Part shown: positions 1 to 7,856 of the stretch, piece after piece
Layout: every line of letters begins with the position of its first letter
Numbering within the stretch: position 1 is the stretch's first letter
Source of the DNA: JAWLFY01 sp041685355
GTDB taxonomy: Bacteria; Planctomycetota; Planctomycetia; Pirellulales; Pirellulaceae
Length of the DNA stretch: 64,000 nt
NCBI GenBank assembly: GCA_041685355.1
Contig: JAWLFY010000004.1
Coordinates: forward strand, 1-64,000
Reading direction: 5' to 3'
Notes under the pieces: generated by a model
Database searches by the model: none
The model's input: the letters and a program-made list of their open reading frames with translations, nothing else
What the model was told of the DNA's origin: nothing
Position numbers and translations under genes: made by a program

Positions 1-287
1 CGGCGTCACGGCGGGCGGAACCCCGTTGGGGTTCGTCAAGGAAAAGGGGAAGGGGGTAGATTCAGCTTATTGCCCCCTTCCCCTTTTCGGATTCCTTAAC
101 TGGCGGCATTGGATTGAGTCCCCTCGCCGGGAATTGCTGCCCCCTGGACAGTTGCCACGAAAATCGCCGGAGAGCCTCGGAAATCGGGTGAAATCTCTGG
201 CAACGGGGGCGGGGACCCCTCTATATTGAGTGGGTTCCGGACGGCGTTTGTCCGGGACGTTCCGGGGGAGTTTTAGGGATTTCACTC
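1..287. other. Left-edge non-coding stretch with two hairpins
   Basis: No convincing gene is seen here. An AACCCC/GGGGTT stem (19-24 with 28-33, 3-nt loop) is followed by the larger hairpin listed separately. A possible -10 element TATATT lies at 222-227, about 60 bases before the first gene. Open frames running in from the left edge are too short and patternless to call as the end of an upstream gene. Confidence 0.5.
38..97. terminator. Long GC-rich hairpin, possible terminator of an upstream gene
   Basis: Positions 42-56 (AAAAGGGGAAGGGGG) pair perfectly over 15 bp with 73-87, leaving a 16-nt loop. Outer bases AAGG (38-41) can pair with CCTT (94-97) across a small internal loop. There is no U-tract beyond the TTTT that belongs to the stem. 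It could be an intrinsic or bidirectional terminator or an intergenic palindromic repeat. The pairing is seen; the role is inferred. Confidence 0.5.
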
Positions 288-1793
288 ATGGCCAGTGACA
301 GCGCCACGAAGTATCCCGCCGGTGGAAACGCCGTCGGTGAAAGCGTCCGCGTGATCGTCGACCGGGTCCGGCGGCGGATGCGGCGGCGGAACTCGATTCA
401 CGCGGCGAGCACGGGGGCGGCGGTGGGGTGTTTCACCGCGGCGGTGCTGGCCGGGATCGGCGCGGCGGTGACGCCGATCGCGTGGCCATGGTTGCTGCTG
501 GTCGTGGCCGGCACGTCGTTGGCCGGAGGGATGGTCGGATTCTGTCTCCCGGTTTCACCGGCGCGGGCGGCGGGACGGATCGACGCGTTCTACGCGATCA
601 AGGACCGGGCGATCACGGCGATGCAGTTCGAATCGGATCCGGAACCGGTACGTCAGATGCAAGTCGACGAGGCTCGCCGGCATCTGCGACAGGTTCGCTC
701 GGAGGATTGTGTCCCGATCGAAGCGAACCGGCCGGCGTTGTTCTCGGCCGCGGCGATGGCGTTGTTAACGGTCGGCATCGTCATGTTCGATGAAGCGCGA
801 CGTGGCGAGTCGGTTGAGGTGCGGCCTGTCGCGTTGGCCGTCGACCAAGCGTCGTTGCTCCGCGACACGATGCTCTCGGAAATCCGACAGCTTCAGGAGG
901 AGCAGGATGTCCCCGAGATCGAATCGTTGACGGATCGGTTGGAGGAGTTGATCGACGAGATGGAGGCCGAGGCGATCGACGAGCGAGATTTGATGGCCAA
1001 GCTTTCGGAGATGGAGCAGGCGGTCGCGGAGGCTCGCGACGCGATGCGGTTGGAGATGACCGACGCGCAATTGAAGGGGTTGGCCGAGGCGTTGCAGTCG
1101 TCGGAGGCGATGAAGCGGGCTGCGGCGGCGATGGAGAACGAGCGGTACGACGAGGCGGGCGAGGAGTTGAAGGCGATCGATCCGAGTGCGATGAGCGACA
1201 AGGAACGTCGTGCGGTCGCGGATGATCTTAAAAAGTTTCTGAGCAAGCTTCCGCCGGGCCAGAAAGGAGAGCTCTCTGACGCCGCGGGCGAGATCCGGGA
1301 AGGGCTTGAGAAGAAGAATGACGGTCAGTGCAAGGGCGGACTCAAGAAGCTGGCCGGGTTGTGCAAGAAGCAGGGGAACTGCAAGAAGATCGGCGAGTGC
1401 ATGGCGTGCCAGCTGAACCGTTTGGCGGCTTGCAAGGGTGCGTGTCGCGGAAACAAGAACGGCGGCAAGGGCGTCGCGAAGTCGGACTCGCCCTCCAACA
1501 GTTGGGGCTCCGGGGAGTCGGGGACTCCGAACGACGGCGACAAGACGGAGCTCGATTCGAACCGCCAAGAGGAACCGTTGTCGGGGGTCCAAGGGGAGGG
1601 GCCGAGCGAGTCCGAAGTGATCGAAGCCCCCGAGGGTGAACAGTCGGCCGCGCGAGCGTACGCCCAGCGTTACCAAAAGTTTCGTAGCGAAGCGGAGGCG
1701 GTGCTCGATAGCGAGCCGTTACCGCTGGGGCATCGCGACACGGTGCGGCGATACTTCGAGAACATTCGGCCGGACAACGGCACGCCGGAGTGA
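288..1793 (+). CDS. Hypothetical membrane protein with coiled coil and Cys/Lys-rich segment
   Basis: Unrecognised 501-aa protein; function unknown. A very basic N-terminus (RVRRRMRRR) precedes a hydrophobic hairpin at about 37-92, and a third hydrophobic segment lies at about 150-167. A long Glu/Ala-rich helical region, probably coiled coil, spans about 185-335. A Lys/Gly-rich segment at about 345-390 holds seven cysteines (CKGG, CKKQGNCKK, CMAC, CKGAC). The C-terminus is acidic and low-complexity, then becomes a short helical tail. AGGGA lies about 8 bases before the ATG. The next gene is 158 bases downstream in the same direction. The arrangement suggests a membrane-anchored protein, and the Cys/Lys region could bind metal or form disulfides, which is inference only. 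Confidence 0.8.
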   Translation: MASDSATKYPAGGNAVGESVRVIVDRVRRRMRRRNSIHAASTGAAVGCFTAAVLAGIGAAVTPIAWPWLLLVVAGTSLAGGMVGFCLPVSPARAAGRIDAFYAIKDRAITAMQFESDPEPVRQMQVDEARRHLRQVRSEDCVPIEANRPALFSAAAMALLTVGIVMFDEARRGESVEVRPVALAVDQASLLRDTMLSEIRQLQEEQDVPEIESLTDRLEELIDEMEAEAIDERDLMAKLSEMEQAVAEARDAMRLEMTDAQLKGLAEALQSSEAMKRAAAAMENERYDEAGEELKAIDPSAMSDKERRAVADDLKKFLSKLPPGQKGELSDAAGEIREGLEKKNDGQCKGGLKKLAGLCKKQGNCKKIGECMACQLNRLAACKGACRGNKNGGKGVAKSDSPSNSWGSGESGTPNDGDKTELDSNRQEEPLSGVQGEGPSESEVIEAPEGEQSAARAYAQRYQKFRSEAEAVLDSEPLPLGHRDTVRRYFENIRPDNGTPE

Positions 1794-1831
1794 CCGATGC
1801 GCTTCCCGTCCTCACGTTCCTTTCGGTCCTT

Positions 1832-1847
1832 GTGAAAACGTTTTCAC
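1832..1847. promoter_or_regulatory. Perfect 16-bp palindrome, LacI/cre-like operator candidate
   Basis: GTGAAAACGTTTTCAC is perfectly self-complementary and has a central CG. Its core TGAAAACGTTTTCA fits the general LacI/GalR-family (cre-like) pattern TGNNANCGNTNNCA. It lies about 105 bases upstream of the PSCyt1/DUF1553 gene and 39 bases after the previous stop. No LacI-type regulator is encoded in the window, so the operator role is inferred. Confidence 0.4.
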
Positions 1848-1902
1848 GCCGTGAACGGGCACCCCGATCGGTTCGGCATCGGGATCGATGAGGGGACCGC
1901 GA

Positions 1903-1944
1903 TGGTCGTTGGTCCGGCTACAGTGGTCGTTGATCCGGCTACAA
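1903..1944. repeat. Two tandem 21-bp units upstream of the PSCyt1 gene
   Basis: Unit 1903-1923 is repeated at 1924-1944 with two differences, and an 11-base partial third copy runs into the ATG at 1952. Each unit contains CGGCTACA(G/A)T; the second gives TACAAT, a possible -10-like hexamer very near the start codon. It may be regulatory or simply a minisatellite. Confidence 0.6.
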
Positions 1945-1951
1945 TGGGTCG

Positions 1952-4225
1952 ATGGTTTTTCCACGGATCGCATCGAACGAACCGATCAGACGCTTGCCCG
2001 CCGTCTGCCCGTTGTGGCGATGGGCGATCGTGGCGTTGTGGGGACTGGTCCCTTCGAACGCTGACGCGGTCGACTTTGAAACCGACGTCGCGCCGATTTT
2101 GCAGTCGCGGTGTCTCGGCTGTCACGGGCCGACCGGCGAAGGGGGGGTGCGGCTGGACCGTTTTGATGACGCGGCGGAGACGTTGGTCCCGGGCGACCCC
2201 GGGGCGAGCCGGCTGATCGAGCAGGTCAGCGGTCGTGAGCCGGCGATGCCGCTCGACGGCGATCCGCTTTCCGGGGCCGAAGTCGAGACGCTGCGGGCTT
2301 GGGTTGCCGCCGGGGCGAGTTGGCCGCAAGACCGGTTGCTCGAGGACGGTCCCGCAAGCGACCTCGATTGGTGGAGTCTGCGTCCGATCGCGGCGGTCGA
2401 ACCGCCACGTCCCGGGCATCCCATCGACGCGTTTCTCGATGCGCGATTGGAGGACGCGGGGCTGGACCCGTTCGGACCGGCGGACCCGGCCACGCTCTAT
2501 CGCCGGCTCTGTTACGACTTGACGGGGTTGCCCCCGGATCCGGAGCGGGCGGCGACGTTTTCCGCCCTTGAACTCGAGTCGGTTGTCGACGAGATGCTCG
2601 CTTCGGAGGCGTTCGGCGAAAAGTGGGGGCGGCGTTGGCTTGACCTGGCCCGCTATGCCGAGACGCACGGTTACGACAAGGACAAGCCACGCGAGCACGC
2701 TTGGCCGTACCGCGATTACGTGATCGCGGCGCTCAATGACGACAAGCCGTACGACCGATTCGTGCAAGAACAGATTGCGGGGGACGCGTTGTTCCCGGGC
2801 GATCCCGACGGCGTCGTCGCGCTTGGCTTCTTGGCCGCCGGGCCGTGGGATTTCATCGGGCACGTCGAAGTCGGCGAGGCGAAGGTCGACGGACGGATCG
2901 CGAAACACCTCGACCGGGACGAGATGATTTCGGCGGTGTTCAACGTGTTCGCTAGCACGACGGTGCAGTGCGCGCAGTGTCACCATCACAAGTTCGATCC
3001 GGTGTCGATGGAGGATTACTACCGGCTGCATGCGGTGTTCGCCGCGGTCGATCGGGCCGACCGTCCGATCGGCCCCGGTCGCGGATCGGACGAAGGTACC
3101 GGATCGGACGAAGGTGCCGGAGTGGGGAAGAGAGACGAGCGGGCGAAGGAGACTGTGGGGGGGACGGGGCGAACCGTGTTCGCCGTCGCGACCGAGTTCG
3201 AGCCGCAGGGGAAGTTTGTCGCGACGGGCGGCGATCCGCGGCCGATCCGGCGATTGAATCGGGGCGACATTCGGAGCCCGGGCGATCCGATGTCTCCGGG
3301 AATGCCGCCGTTGTGGCCGGGAGCTGACGCCGAGTTCGTTTTGTCACCCGATGCCGACGAGGCGAACGCCCGGGCGGCGTTGGCGTTGTCGCTGACCCGG
3401 CCCGAGAACCCGCTTTTGTGGCGATCGATCGTCAACCGGCTTTGGCACTGGACGTTCGGGCGTCCGATCGTGGAGACGCCGAACGACTTCGGGCGGATGG
3501 GGGCGAAACCGAGCCATCCTCGGTTGCTCGACTATTTGGCCGCGCGGCTTCGGGATGACCCGCGGCATTCGCTCAAGTCGATCGTGCGGCTGTTGGTGAC
3601 CAGCGAGGCGTACCGTCGCGGGTCGGGGCACGACGCGGCGGCTGCGGAAATCGACTCGGGCAACGTCAACTTGTGGCGTTTCAACCGCCGGCGGATGACG
3701 GCGGAAGAGTTTCGCGACTCGCTGTTGGCGATCAGCGGATTGCTTCGGGTCGAGGACCGCGGCGGGCCGAGTTTCCGTGATTTTGTGATCGAGAAGCCGA
3801 AGCATTCGCCCCACTACGAATACCACCTCCACGATCCCGACGACCCCGCCTGTCATCGGCGTTCGATCTATCGTTTTGTCGTCCGCTCGCAGCCCCAGCC
3901 GTTGCTGACGGCGCTCGATTGCCCCGACCCGTCGCTCAGCGTGCCGGGGCGTGACGAGTCGACGACGGCGGTGCAGGCACTCGCGCAGTGGAACAACCGG
4001 TTCGTCGAATCGATGTCGCGACACTTCGGCGAGCGGATCGGGCGTCACGTCGGCGATCCGAAGGATCGAGCTGCCGACCCGGTCGGGTTCGCGTGTGAGA
4101 CCGCGCTGGGGCGTCCACCTGACGAGCGTGAGCGGGAGTTGCTCGAGGCGTACCTTCGTGAACACGGCGCCGCGAACCTCGCGCGGGTCGTGTTCAACAT
4201 GAACCGATTCGTCTATATCGATTGA
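1952..4225 (+). CDS. PSCyt1/DUF1549/DUF1553 planctomycete cytochrome-like protein
   Basis: This 757-aa protein has the standard order of the planctomycete family. An N-terminal hydrophobic export segment (about 22-38) is followed by a PSCyt1 c-type haem motif CLGCH (about 54-58), then a DUF1549 (PSCyt2) region with a second haem-like motif CAQCH near residue 339, then a C-terminal DUF1553 (PSD1) region with the conserved W-x-H-x-F-G-R-P-I stretch. It probably acts outside the cytoplasmic membrane as an electron carrier or redox partner; the substrate is unknown for the family. It sits just upstream of a DUF1501 gene, the usual family pairing. A low-complexity insert near residues 375-395 contains two 18-bp repeats (3083-3118). 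The ATG at 1952 keeps the hydrophobic N-terminus, but no strong ribosome binding site is visible. Confidence 0.93.
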   Translation: MVFPRIASNEPIRRLPAVCPLWRWAIVALWGLVPSNADAVDFETDVAPILQSRCLGCHGPTGEGGVRLDRFDDAAETLVPGDPGASRLIEQVSGREPAMPLDGDPLSGAEVETLRAWVAAGASWPQDRLLEDGPASDLDWWSLRPIAAVEPPRPGHPIDAFLDARLEDAGLDPFGPADPATLYRRLCYDLTGLPPDPERAATFSALELESVVDEMLASEAFGEKWGRRWLDLARYAETHGYDKDKPREHAWPYRDYVIAALNDDKPYDRFVQEQIAGDALFPGDPDGVVALGFLAAGPWDFIGHVEVGEAKVDGRIAKHLDRDEMISAVFNVFASTTVQCAQCHHHKFDPVSMEDYYRLHAVFAAVDRADRPIGPGRGSDEGTGSDEGAGVGKRDERAKETVGGTGRTVFAVATEFEPQGKFVATGGDPRPIRRLNRGDIRSPGDPMSPGMPPLWPGADAEFVLSPDADEANARAALALSLTRPENPLLWRSIVNRLWHWTFGRPIVETPNDFGRMGAKPSHPRLLDYLAARLRDDPRHSLKSIVRLLVTSEAYRRGSGHDAAAAEIDSGNVNLWRFNRRRMTAEEFRDSLLAISGLLRVEDRGGPSFRDFVIEKPKHSPHYEYHLHDPDDPACHRRSIYRFVVRSQPQPLLTALDCPDPSLSVPGRDESTTAVQALAQWNNRFVESMSRHFGERIGRHVGDPKDRAADPVGFACETALGRPPDERERELLEAYLREHGAANLARVVFNMNRFVYID
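3083..3118 (+). repeat. In-frame 18-bp tandem repeat (two units)
   Basis: Units 3083-3100 and 3101-3118 differ at one base and encode GSDEGT/GSDEGA within the DUF1549 part of the cytochrome-like gene. They lie in a hydrophilic insert and keep the reading frame. Confidence 0.8.
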
Positions 4226-4321
4226 CGACGCTTGACGGATTGACGACGCGTGCGTCGGTCACGGCGTCTCGGTCGTCACGCGCGAAGCCGACCATCGACG
4301 CAGACCACCAGTGGAATCGCC

Positions 4322-5761
4322 ATGCAGCGACGAAATTTTCTTGCCGGCGGCCTTGCCGGACTCGCGCTCGCGGAGCTGCTCGGCCGCGACACGGCGGCGG
4401 CGGAATTGCAGGGTGTGGTTTCGACGCCGCATCATCGGCCGAGGGCGAAGCGGGTCGTGCAACTGTTCATGGCTGGGGCCGCGAGCCCGATCGACACGTT
4501 CGACCACAAGCCGTTGTTGTCGCGACGGCACGGCGAGCCTTGGGACCCGGGGGAATCGGTCGAGTTGTTCCAGAGCAAGCCGGGGGCCTGTTTCGGGAGC
4601 CCGTGGAAGTTCCGTCCGTACGGCGAAAGCGGGAAGCAGTTGAGCGAGATCGTCGCCCCGCTCGGCGAGGTCGTCGACGACATCGCGTTCGTGCACAACG
4701 TGGTCGGCAAGACGGGCGTCCACAGCCAGGGGACGTTGCTTCAGACCACGGGGTTCCAGTTACCGGGGTTCCCCAGCGGCGGGTCGTGGGTGGGTTACGC
4801 GTTGGGGTGCGAGACCGAGAATTTGCCGGCGTTCGTGGTGCTCCCGGACCATCGCGGGTTGGCGTCCAACGGGGCAAAGAATTGGGGCAACGCGTTTTTA
4901 CCGGCGGAGCACCAGGGGACCGTGATCCGCCCCGGAGATGACGAGCCGATCGCCGACCTGCATCCGCCCGCCAGCGATTTCGTCACCCCGGCGAGCGAAC
5001 GGGAGGGGTTGCGATTGCTTCAGGCTCTGAATCGGCGACACGCCCAAAGCCGGCCGGGCGACGATCGGTTGCTCGCCCGTGTCCGTTCGTATGAGCTGGC
5101 CGCGGCGATGCAGATCGAGGCAACCGACGCGCTCAACGTTTCGTCGGAACCGTCGTACATCCAGGCGATGTATGGGCTTGCCCCGGAGGGTCCCGGGGTC
5201 GACGACCGCGAAATCAACGCCAAGGCGGAGTCGGAGTTTTTCGGGCGTAAATGTCTCGTCGCCCGCCGTCTGCTCGAGCGGGGCGTCCGCTACGTGCAGG
5301 TCTGGAGCGGCAACGACAACGGGCACCCCCGGCGGAACTGGGACAGCCACGAGGACGTCAAACGGGACCACGGCCCGTTGGCGATCGGGATGGCTCGCGG
5401 TGCGGCGGCGTTGATTCGTGACCTGCGACAACGCGGGATGCTCGACGATACGCTGATCGTGTGGACGACCGAGTTCGGCCGCATGCCTTGTTCTCAAGGG
5501 AGCAAGGGACGGGATCACAACCCGTTCGCGTTCACGAACTGGTTCTGCGGCGGCGGCGTCCGGGGGGGGACGTATGGCGAGAGTGACGAGTGGGGGTACA
5601 AGCCGCTCGACCGCGATCGGCCGACGACGGGTTATGATGTGCATGCGACGATGCTGCACCTGTTGGGCATCGATCACACCCGATTGAGCGTCCGTCACAA
5701 CGGCATCGATCGGCGACTGACCGACGTGCACGGGCACGTGATTCGCGAAATGCTTTCCTGA
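4322..5761 (+). CDS. DUF1501 family protein, Tat-exported
   Basis: 479-aa DUF1501 protein. The N-terminus MQRRNFLAGGLAGLALAELL is a Tat-like signal, which supports the ATG at 4322 over an in-frame start at 4250. The body has DUF1501 landmarks: a segment around FMAGAASPIDTFDHK near the start of the mature protein, VHNVVGKTGVHSQG in the middle, and TLIVWTTEFGRMP followed by GRDHNPFAF near residue 395. The last pattern resembles alkaline-phosphatase/sulfatase-fold metal sites. DUF1501 genes usually follow PSCyt1/DUF1553 genes, as here, with a 96-base gap. Co-transcription with that gene is likely. The reaction is not established. Confidence 0.93.
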   Translation: MQRRNFLAGGLAGLALAELLGRDTAAAELQGVVSTPHHRPRAKRVVQLFMAGAASPIDTFDHKPLLSRRHGEPWDPGESVELFQSKPGACFGSPWKFRPYGESGKQLSEIVAPLGEVVDDIAFVHNVVGKTGVHSQGTLLQTTGFQLPGFPSGGSWVGYALGCETENLPAFVVLPDHRGLASNGAKNWGNAFLPAEHQGTVIRPGDDEPIADLHPPASDFVTPASEREGLRLLQALNRRHAQSRPGDDRLLARVRSYELAAAMQIEATDALNVSSEPSYIQAMYGLAPEGPGVDDREINAKAESEFFGRKCLVARRLLERGVRYVQVWSGNDNGHPRRNWDSHEDVKRDHGPLAIGMARGAAALIRDLRQRGMLDDTLIVWTTEFGRMPCSQGSKGRDHNPFAFTNWFCGGGVRGGTYGESDEWGYKPLDRDRPTTGYDVHATMLHLLGIDHTRLSVRHNGIDRRLTDVHGHVIREMLS

Positions 5762-5798
5762 CCGGGCCCCGGCCCATCCCCGCACGACGGACGATCGA

Positions 5799-6086
5799 AT
5801 GACTTCATCTCGCGACAACGAACGCATGGTACGGCTGACGTCGCGGCCGACCGAACCGCTGGCGGCGATGATCGCCGGCGCGTTGCGGGACGCGGGAATC
5901 CGCGCGGTGTTGACCGGTCAATACACCGCCGGCTTCAAAGCCGAAGCGCCGGGCTGGGTTGCCGTCAACGTGTTCGAATCGGACCGGGAAGCGGCTGAGA
6001 AAGTGATGGCGGAGTTGCAACCGGGCGACGCCGCCGATGTCGACTGGTCGCAAGTCGACGTCGGCCGACCGGTCGATGGCGTTTAG
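5799..6086 (+). CDS. DUF2007-like small protein
   Basis: 95-aa protein resembling DUF2007 (putative signal-transducing) proteins. It has the pattern of an N-terminal strand (MVRLTSRPTEP), a helix that includes MIAGALRDAGIRAVLTG, a GWVAVNVFESDREAAEKVM strand-helix unit, and an acidic tail. It has no signal peptide and is probably cytoplasmic. It starts 38 bases after the DUF1501 stop and 52 bases before the sulfatase, so it may share their transcript. The family has no established biochemical role. Confidence 0.75.
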   Translation: MTSSRDNERMVRLTSRPTEPLAAMIAGALRDAGIRAVLTGQYTAGFKAEAPGWVAVNVFESDREAAEKVMAELQPGDAADVDWSQVDVGRPVDGV

Positions 6087-6138
6087 GGATTGATGCCGCG
6101 GAGTCTTTATGAACCGACAGCCGAGAGGAGAGTTGACG

Positions 6139-7728
6139 ATGAGTGGGATGTGGAGCCGATCTTGGCGAGGGTGGCGTGCCGTCGCGGCGATCACGGCGGC
6201 GGGTTTGGCCATGGCGAGCCTGTCGACCGGACGTATCGCTTCGGGGGACGAGGTCGCTTCGGGGGACGAGGTCGCTTCGGGGGACGGGGCACCGCCGAAC
6301 GTGGTGCTGATCGTTGCGGACGATCTCGGGTATCGCGAGGCGGGATGCTTCGGGCAAGAGAAGATCCGCACGCCTCGGCTCGACGCGTTGGCCCGCCAGG
6401 GTGTGCGGCTGACGCAGCATTATTCCGGGAACGCCGTGTGCGCCCCGTCGCGATGCGTGTTGATGACGGGAAAGCACCCCGGTCACGCCGTCGTCCGGAA
6501 CAACCGTTCGACGCCGCCGGAGGGGCAGTGGCCGATTCCCGATGAGGAGGTGACGATCGCGGAGTTGATGCGGGATCAGGGTTATGTCACCGGGGCGTTC
6601 GGGAAGTGGGGGCTGGGCGGACCCGAATCGCCGGGGCGTCCTTTGGCACAGGGTGTCGATCGGTTCTTCGGATACAACTGCCAGGCGCACGCGCACAGCT
6701 ACTACACCGATTACTTGTGGGACGACCAACGGCGGGTTCGGCTCGACAACGACCCGCCGGTGCCGGGGCACGCGTCGTTACCCGAGGGGGTGGACCCGGC
6801 CGACCCGCGTAGCTACGACGTGTTCAAGGGGAACGAGTATGCTCCCGATCGGATCAACGAGGAGGCGGTCGCGTTCGTCCGCGAGAACGCGTCCGCGGCG
6901 AAGAGCGGGGACCGGCCGTTCTTCCTTTACTATCCGACGATCATCCCGCACGTCGCGTTACACGTTCCCGACGAGGAGTTGAAGCCGTATCTCGATCTGG
7001 GTTGGCACGACCCGCCGTTCACCCGTGCGAGCGGCCGGGGTTACACGCCCCACTTCACGCCCCGCGCGGCGTACGCGGCGATGATCACGCGGATGGATCG
7101 GTACATCGGGAACGTGCTCGACGAACTCGAGCGTCACGGTTTGAGCGACAACACGCTCGTGATCTTCAGCTCGGACAACGGCACGACGCATTTGAAGGAA
7201 GAGGTCGACTACGATTTCTTTGAGAGCGTCGGCGAGCTCCGTGGGTTGAAGGGGTCGTTGTACGAAGGGGGGATCCGCGTCCCGACGATCGTCCGTTGGC
7301 CCGGGAAGGTCGAGCCGGGGACCACGAGCGACTACGTCAGCGGGTTCGAGGATTGGATGCCGACGATTCTAGACGCGGTCGGTGGTGGCGACGACGTCCC
7401 CGACGAGACCGACGGGATCAGTCTGGTCCCGGTGTTGCAAGGGGAGTCTCAGGAGCCGCGACCGTATCTGTACCGGGAGTTCCCGGCTTACGGGGGCCAG
7501 CAATCGATCCGCGTCGGGGACTGGAAAGCGATCCGGCAGAACATGACCCGGGGGAACCTGGAGATCGAGTTGTACAACTTGGCCGAGGACGTCGCGGAGG
7601 AGAATGACGTCGCGGATGAGCATCCCGAGGTGGTCAAGCGGCTCGCGAAGATGATGGAGGAGAGTCGCGAGCCATCGGAGTTGTTCCCGTTGATCCCGAT
7701 CGACGCCCCGCCGCGGGGGCGGCGTTAA
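6139..7728 (+). CDS. Sulfatase (arylsulfatase A-like), secreted
   Basis: Type I sulfatase of 529 aa from the ATG at 6139. This start is preceded by a strong GAGAGGAG site at 8-base spacing; a longer ATG at 6109 lacks one. The N-terminus is a signal peptide (WRAVAAITAAGLAMASL). The formylglycine motif C-A-P-S-R lies at about 101-105, the metal-binding VADDLGY near residue 60, and IFSSDNGTTH supplies later metal and substrate residues near 345. It should hydrolyse sulfate esters after Cys-to-formylglycine maturation; the substrate cannot be read from sequence. Three 18-bp repeats encode ASGDEV just after the signal peptide. It closes the PSCyt1-DUF1501 group and is followed by a hairpin terminator. 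Confidence 0.93.
   Translation: MSGMWSRSWRGWRAVAAITAAGLAMASLSTGRIASGDEVASGDEVASGDGAPPNVVLIVADDLGYREAGCFGQEKIRTPRLDALARQGVRLTQHYSGNAVCAPSRCVLMTGKHPGHAVVRNNRSTPPEGQWPIPDEEVTIAELMRDQGYVTGAFGKWGLGGPESPGRPLAQGVDRFFGYNCQAHAHSYYTDYLWDDQRRVRLDNDPPVPGHASLPEGVDPADPRSYDVFKGNEYAPDRINEEAVAFVRENASAAKSGDRPFFLYYPTIIPHVALHVPDEELKPYLDLGWHDPPFTRASGRGYTPHFTPRAAYAAMITRMDRYIGNVLDELERHGLSDNTLVIFSSDNGTTHLKEEVDYDFFESVGELRGLKGSLYEGGIRVPTIVRWPGKVEPGTTSDYVSGFEDWMPTILDAVGGGDDVPDETDGISLVPVLQGESQEPRPYLYREFPAYGGQQSIRVGDWKAIRQNMTRGNLEIELYNLAEDVAEENDVADEHPEVVKRLAKMMEESREPSELFPLIPIDAPPRGRR
6238..6291 (+). repeat. In-frame 18-bp tandem repeat (three units)
   Basis: Three copies of an 18-bp unit starting GCTTCGGGGGACGAG encode ASGDEV-ASGDEV-ASGDGA immediately after the sulfatase signal peptide, ahead of the catalytic domain. 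Copy number could change without harming the enzyme core. Confidence 0.85.
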
Positions 7729-7731
7729 CGA

Positions 7732-7772
7732 AACAAGCCCGGTGCACGCTTTCGCGATTCGCCGGGCTTGTT
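7732..7772. terminator. Hairpin terminator after the sulfatase
   Basis: AACAAGCCCGG (7732-7742) pairs perfectly with CCGGGCTTGTT (7762-7772) across a 19-nt loop, and flanking CGAAA/TTTCG extends it imperfectly. It lies 4 bases after the sulfatase stop and ahead of the convergent BBP7-like gene, so it may serve both. There is no clear U-tract. Confidence 0.65.
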
Positions 7773-7856
7773 GGTTTCGCTAGGTGTCACCGTGGACGGC
7801 GACCTTCGTTCTCGAAGCGGCGGCGTGCCGACCGCACGGCGGGGGATCGGGCGCGG

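Noticed and set aside
1..229. End of a gene entering from the left edge
   Set aside because: Several frames are open to the edge, none shows protein-like composition, and all cross the hairpin.
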